From JAYSYM01 sp964543475 (GTDB taxonomy: Bacteria; Bdellovibrionota; Bdellovibrionia; Bdellovibrionales; JAMPXM01): a stretch of 64,000 nt of DNA. The stretch covers positions 27,287-91,286 of the forward strand of contig CAZIYJ010000013.1 of NCBI GenBank assembly GCA_964543475.1, given 5' to 3'. A model generated the notes under the pieces. That model made no database searches. It was not told where the DNA came from and worked only from the letters and a program-made list of their open reading frames with translations. Below are positions 60,242 to 64,000 of the stretch, piece by piece; within the stretch, counting starts at the first letter, position 1, and each line of letters begins with the position of its first letter. The position numbers and the translations under genes were made by a program.

Positions 60242-62356
60242 TTAGTCGACTCCGCCCGTTGACCCTTCAGATTCTATCGTCTTAATCGACTCCTCTTCAA
60301 CTGGTCCTGACATTAAAGCCATCGCAACTAGCTCAAGTCTCTTAATTTCGTCTCTAATTTTCGCAGCCTCTTCGAAGTTTAAATCTGCTGAAGCTTTTTT
60401 CATCTCCTTACGAAGCTTCGTAATCTGCTTCTCGGCTTTTGCTGGATCCATCAAGTAATCCTTTTTGGCAGCAGCAACAGCCGCGGTCATTTTTTTTGAG
60501 CCTGGAAGTGGCGCTGCCGGCTCACTTGAATGATAGATGTCTTGCAAGCTCTCGCGGATTTTCTTCTTGATCGTCGCCGGAGTAATGCCGTTAGCCTTAT
60601 TATACTCCTCTTGAATTCCACGACGCCGATTGGTTTCGCTGATCGCTTTCGCCATTGAGTCTGTCATTTTATCTGCGTACAAGATCACTCGACCTTCAAC
60701 GTTACGAGCCGCACGCCCAATAGTTTGAATCAGCGAACGCTCTGACCTTAAGAAACCTTCTTTATCAGCATCCGTGATCGCAACAAGACTCACTTCAGGA
60801 ATGTCCAGACCTTCGCGAAGAAGGTTAATACCAATCAATACATCAAACACTCCGAGCCTGAGATCACGAAGTATCTCAGTTCGCTCCATTGTTTTAATAT
60901 CGCTGTGCAAATATTTAACTTTAATACCGAGCGATTCGTAATATTCAGTAAGATCTTCAGCACTTCGCTTAGTTAAAGTTGTGATCAGCACTCTTTCATT
61001 CTTTTTGACCCGAATGCGAATTTCTCCCAAAAGATCGTCAACTTGGTGTCGCGCGGTTCGAATCTCAACTTGCGGATCAAGCAGCCCAGTCGGTCGAATG
61101 ATCTGCTCAACTATCAGACCCTCTGATTTTGCCATTTCGTAGGGGCCTGGTGTTGCTGATACGTAGACCACTTTGTCCATAAGCCCTTCGAACTCCTGAA
61201 AGTTCAAAGGTCTGTTATCAAGTGCAGACGGCAAACGGAACCCATGCTCAACTAGAGTCATCTTTCGCGCACGATCGCCGCGATACATTCCACCAATTTG
61301 CGGAACCGTGACATGACTTTCATCAATGAAGGTAATGAAGTCGTTTGGCAGATACTCAAGCAACGTCGGTGGTGGCTCACCAGGTTGACGCCCCGTTAAA
61401 TGACGAGAATAGTTTTCGATCCCCTGACAGAAACCAAGCTCTTCGATCATTTCAATATCGTAATAGGTCCGTTGCTCCAATCGCTGAGCTTCGATCAATT
61501 TAATTTGAGACTTCATTTCGACGAGCCTACCCCGAAGCTCTTCTTGAATGCTTCCGATTGCGCGCTTTTGACTGTCCTCTCCAGTGACGTAATGGCTCCC
61601 TGGATAAATCGCAATTTGATCAAGCTGACTTAAAATCGTGCCTCTCAGCGGATCGATCCATGAAACTTTATCGATGTAGTCACCAAAAAACTCGACTCGA
61701 ACTACTCTTTCGTCTTCGTACGGCGGAAAGATATCAACAATGTCTCCTCGAACTCTGAATGTGCCTCGATGAAAATCAACATCGTTTCGTTTGTACTGAA
61801 TTCGAACTAGTTCACGTAAAAACTTATCTCGCTTAATTTCAGTATTCGCAACAATGTGAATCATCATGTTCGAATAAGCCTCGGGGCTACCAAGACCATA
61901 AATACACGAAACTGAACTCACGATAATTACATCTCGGCGATCAAATAATGAACGCGTTGCTGAGTGACGCATTCGATCGATCTGCTCGTTAATCGCAGAA
62001 TCCTTTTCAATGAACGTATCAGACGAAGGCATATAAGCTTCAGGTTGGTAATAGTCATAATACGAGACAAAATACTCGACAGCATTCTGCGGAAAGAGTT
62101 CTTTAAACTCACCATACAACTGAGCAGCTAGTGTTTTATTCGGCGCTAAAATAATCGCAGGCAAATTCATTTGCTGAATTACGTTTGCCATCGCAAATGT
62201 TTTCCCTGAGCCAGTCACACCTAACAGAACTTGGTGATCACCGCCACTTCTCATGTTTTCAACCATTTGCGCAATCGCCTTTGGCTGATCACCCGACGGC
62301 TTGTATTCAGTCACGAGTTTGAATTGACCTATGTGCTTGCGATCTGTATCTCGCAT
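60242..62356 (-). CDS. uvrB: Excinuclease ABC subunit B
   Basis: 704 residues from ATG 62356, which has AAAGGA upstream; the longer frame from 62422 adds 22 atypical residues. Walker A GVTGSGKT, beta-hairpin 'YYDYYQPEAY', helicase motifs including 'TFIDESHVT', 'YVSATPGPYE', 'LREGLDIPEVSLVAI' and 'QTIGRAARN', and a C-terminal UVR motif 'LRKEMKKASADLNFEEAAKIRDEIKRL'. Loads onto damage with UvrA and recruits UvrC, which is the next gene. A GACCCC/GGGGTC dyad sits about 100 bases upstream. Confidence 0.96.
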   Translation of the reverse strand: MRDTDRKHIGQFKLVTEYKPSGDQPKAIAQMVENMRSGGDHQVLLGVTGSGKTFAMANVIQQMNLPAIILAPNKTLAAQLYGEFKELFPQNAVEYFVSYYDYYQPEAYMPSSDTFIEKDSAINEQIDRMRHSATRSLFDRRDVIIVSSVSCIYGLGSPEAYSNMMIHIVANTEIKRDKFLRELVRIQYKRNDVDFHRGTFRVRGDIVDIFPPYEDERVVRVEFFGDYIDKVSWIDPLRGTILSQLDQIAIYPGSHYVTGEDSQKRAIGSIQEELRGRLVEMKSQIKLIEAQRLEQRTYYDIEMIEELGFCQGIENYSRHLTGRQPGEPPPTLLEYLPNDFITFIDESHVTVPQIGGMYRGDRARKMTLVEHGFRLPSALDNRPLNFQEFEGLMDKVVYVSATPGPYEMAKSEGLIVEQIIRPTGLLDPQVEIRTARHQVDDLLGEIRIRVKKNERVLITTLTKRSAEDLTEYYESLGIKVKYLHSDIKTMERTEILRDLRLGVFDVLIGINLLREGLDIPEVSLVAITDADKEGFLRSERSLIQTIGRAARNVEGRVILYADKMTDSMAKAISETNRRRGIQEEYNKANGITPATIKKKIRESLQDIYHSSEPAAPLPGSKKMTAAVAAAKKDYLMDPAKAEKQITKLRKEMKKASADLNFEEAAKIRDEIKRLELVAMALMSGPVEEESIKTIESEGSTGGVD

Positions 62357-62539
62357 AAATTCCTTTGCTGCGGGCTCCTGCCCTTGCCCTTCGGGCTTAC
62401 TTCGTAAGCGCAAATTTAGCATTATGCTAAACTGGTCTGCGAAATTAGATAGATGACCCCAATTGGAGGGGTCCAGACAATTGGGTAGTATTCCACAAGA
62501 AGGTGAGATTTAAAATAGGGCGACAGATGTTTAGCTTAT

Positions 62540-63766
62540 TTAAAACGGAAGAGAAATCTGAGCCTCAGTTTTAGCCTCATTGGCAGGTAAATCGATCTGA
62601 GCCGCAGCTCTGAATGAAACACCTTTAGTAAAGGCCCTGAAGTAGTCAGAATACATATGAAAGATCCCCTGATCTCCGGCCTGATCGCCCCAACTGTTCT
62701 GAATCTTCCACTTAACTACTCTGTTTGTTTTTGGATCAGTGTCGTATCCAATAATCTGAACAGCATGACCGCCCGATTTCACTTTGAAATAGGCTCTTTG
62801 CTCTCGAGACATCGGGCCCGAGTTTTTTGGCAAATTAAATGCACTAATCGACATGATGGCAGTTTTCTTATCAACGTAATTACCGTTGTGTTCATAACTT
62901 AAATACACCGATTCGCCAGCATCGATTGCTTTGCGCGCTAGCTCTTCAACCTTATCAATATTTGTGTCGATGAGAGTATCACCCTGTTTTTTACGTCTAA
63001 ACGTCGGATCTTTTCGGCCGTCGTTTACATACAACATGACTTGTGGCTCGAAAATCTCAGGAAATTTTTCCCGCGCGAACTCTTGGGGAGTATATGTCTT
63101 TCCTCGATAATTAAAACTTTCAGGTAGTTCTCCAGCCATCGCAGAGAATAGATCATTTAAGTCTAATTCGGTGCGCTCGCGGATCTCATGCTGCCTGCGA
63201 GGGTTTATTTCACGCTCTAGGTCCCACTTAGCTTTTGCAATTCGATTCACAACGGCTTCCTCAAGGCGCCCTGCAACAGGAGCTCGATCAAAATGCATTT
63301 TCGGTGCCCAAACTCCCTCAGGGACGATTCCGTGTTTTCGAATAATCATTCGTGATTGCGAAACATTCGCCCCCAACTTCACATCGAAGCCTGCACTCTG
63401 CGATCTCACATACTTGGCATTAACAGCGCCGATCGCCTGATCGAGCCAATGAACGGCCGCAAGGTAAGGCATTGAAACCTCAATTTGCTCACCCGTCCTC
63501 TTGAGATGACTTTTCTCGATGGCCGAGGCCCACGAATGAAGGTGACAAGTGCCCAACTGACATTGGTTTTTGATCGCGGTTTGCTCGCTAAGTTCATTCG
63601 AATAGTTGCTGTTATGTTTAAAGTCTCGCTTGAGTGACCCGTAGGTTCCCGATGATTTAAAGAGGTCCTGGCAACTCACCTGTGCATCAGCTGATTGCAA
63701 CGGCAAAATTAGGCTGCCTACTGTAAAAAGAAGCGACAGTATGTTTCGCAATAAACGATCTCGCAT
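62540..63766 (-). CDS. Papain-like (C1) cysteine peptidase, exported
   Basis: 408 residues from ATG 63766 (ATG 63769 also possible; GAGGG upstream). Signal peptide cleaved near ADA-Q. 'NQCQLGTCHLHSWAS' aligns residue by residue with papain NQGSCGSCWAFS, putting the catalytic Cys in GTC, though the following Trp is His here. 'GGHAVQIIGYD' supplies the catalytic His and 'KIQNSWG' the Asn. Length and spacing are longer than papain, closer to C1-like bacterial forms. Probably secreted or periplasmic. Confidence 0.8.
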   Translation of the reverse strand: MRDRLLRNILSLLFTVGSLILPLQSADAQVSCQDLFKSSGTYGSLKRDFKHNSNYSNELSEQTAIKNQCQLGTCHLHSWASAIEKSHLKRTGEQIEVSMPYLAAVHWLDQAIGAVNAKYVRSQSAGFDVKLGANVSQSRMIIRKHGIVPEGVWAPKMHFDRAPVAGRLEEAVVNRIAKAKWDLEREINPRRQHEIRERTELDLNDLFSAMAGELPESFNYRGKTYTPQEFAREKFPEIFEPQVMLYVNDGRKDPTFRRKKQGDTLIDTNIDKVEELARKAIDAGESVYLSYEHNGNYVDKKTAIMSISAFNLPKNSGPMSREQRAYFKVKSGGHAVQIIGYDTDPKTNRVVKWKIQNSWGDQAGDQGIFHMYSDYFRAFTKGVSFRAAAQIDLPANEAKTEAQISLPF

Positions 63767-63810
63767 CATTTTCCCTCGTCGTCTACCCAAGTAGTTCAAC
63801 AATGATGCCT

Positions 63811-63839
63811 AAAAACAAAAAGGCGCCGCAACCGACGCC
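63811..63839 (-). terminator. Intrinsic terminator of cysS
   Basis: On the minus strand GGCGTC, loop GGTTGC, GGCGCC (one G-T pair) followed by TTTTTGTTTTT. It lies about 50 bases after the cysS stop and before the peptidase gene. Confidence 0.88.
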
Positions 63840-63889
63840 CCTCAACCAAATCTAACGCACCCTTGCTACACTCTGGTAGCAGCTACCTT

Positions 63890-64000
63890 TTATTTTTGGA
63901 CTTCCCAGTGAGTGCCTGTGGGTGTGTCGTGAAGAGCAATCTTGAGCTCGCTCAACTGCTTTCGTAATTCATCGCCTTTAGCAAAGTCTTTGGCTGCACG
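63890..64000 (-). CDS. cysS: Cysteinyl-tRNA synthetase, 3' end
   Basis: The last 36 codons enter from the right edge. 'AAKDFAKGDELRKQLSELKIALHDTPTGTHW' pattern (DFA..D..R..L...I.L.DT..GT.W) is the conserved C-terminal end of CysS, which charges tRNA-Cys. The start and active site lie outside the window. The window also encodes tRNA-Cys at 44334. Confidence 0.9.
   Translation of the reverse strand, partial: RAAKDFAKGDELRKQLSELKIALHDTPTGTHWEVQK

Overview
The window looks like a chromosomal scaffold piece from a member of Bdellovibrionota (Bdellovibrio-like). The inference rests on a TIGR02147/DUF4423-type regulator, many secreted proteins and lipoproteins with 'NCS'-type lipoboxes, a stand-alone LuxR-type regulator, an HNH protein of the kind common in that group, moderate GC, and housekeeping genes scattered among lineage-specific exported proteins. 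No taxonomic marker such as rRNA is present, so the assignment is tentative. One assembly gap of exactly 100 N lies at 24329-24428 inside a heptamer repeat.

Layout. 1-0.8 kb: 3' part of a sensor histidine kinase. 0.8-6.7 kb: secreted proteins, a trypsin-like lipoprotein, a DUF4336-like protein, HrpB helicase and a stand-alone Lon N-domain protein. 6.8-10.6 kb: Sua5/TsaC, a possible FabMG-type enoyl-ACP reductase, an RNase Z-like metallohydrolase and a FliG C-half paralogue. 10.6-14.4 kb: a four-gene operon (heme-motif lipoprotein, cardiolipin synthase-like PLD enzyme, EEP phosphatase-like protein, AAA_28 ATPase). 14.4-20 kb: a complete phosphate operon transcribed pstC-pstA-pstB-phoU-phoB-phoR, with a Pho-box-like repeat upstream and no pstS. 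20.1-22.3 kb: feoA-feoB with unusual operator candidates in the divergent promoter. 22.3-24.2 kb: small, outer-membrane and TPR proteins.

24.2-27.1 kb is the most accessory-looking part: a heptamer array with the gap, a perfect palindrome that recurs inside the adjacent HNH gene, a degenerate 15-bp tandem repeat, and an exported protein that resembles part of COG5610. 27-38.6 kb: thioesterase, LuxR-type regulator, MutS, secreted proteins, a [2Fe-2S] BFD protein, glyoxalase II, an inositol monophosphatase-type enzyme, ribosomal protein L33, a CBS protein and a Fis-type protein. 38.7-44.4 kb: LysR regulator, pentapeptide-repeat/HPF-like pair, methyltransferase, PAP2 enzyme, CorA and tRNA-Cys.

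44.4-51.8 kb is a run of exported proteins around a TIGR02147 regulator. Three intergenic regions there carry symmetric TGTTCG/CGAACA dyads, which suggests a local, autoregulated exported-protein regulon; this is the observation I would follow first. 51.8-64 kb: YifB/ComM, a Xer recombinase with a tandem palindromic operator, two lipoproteins, a SpoIID-like protein preceded by a 33-bp perfect inverted repeat, a UDG/HolD-fold-like protein, a zinc-ribbon miniprotein, uvrC-uvrB, a papain-like peptidase, and the 3' end of cysS.
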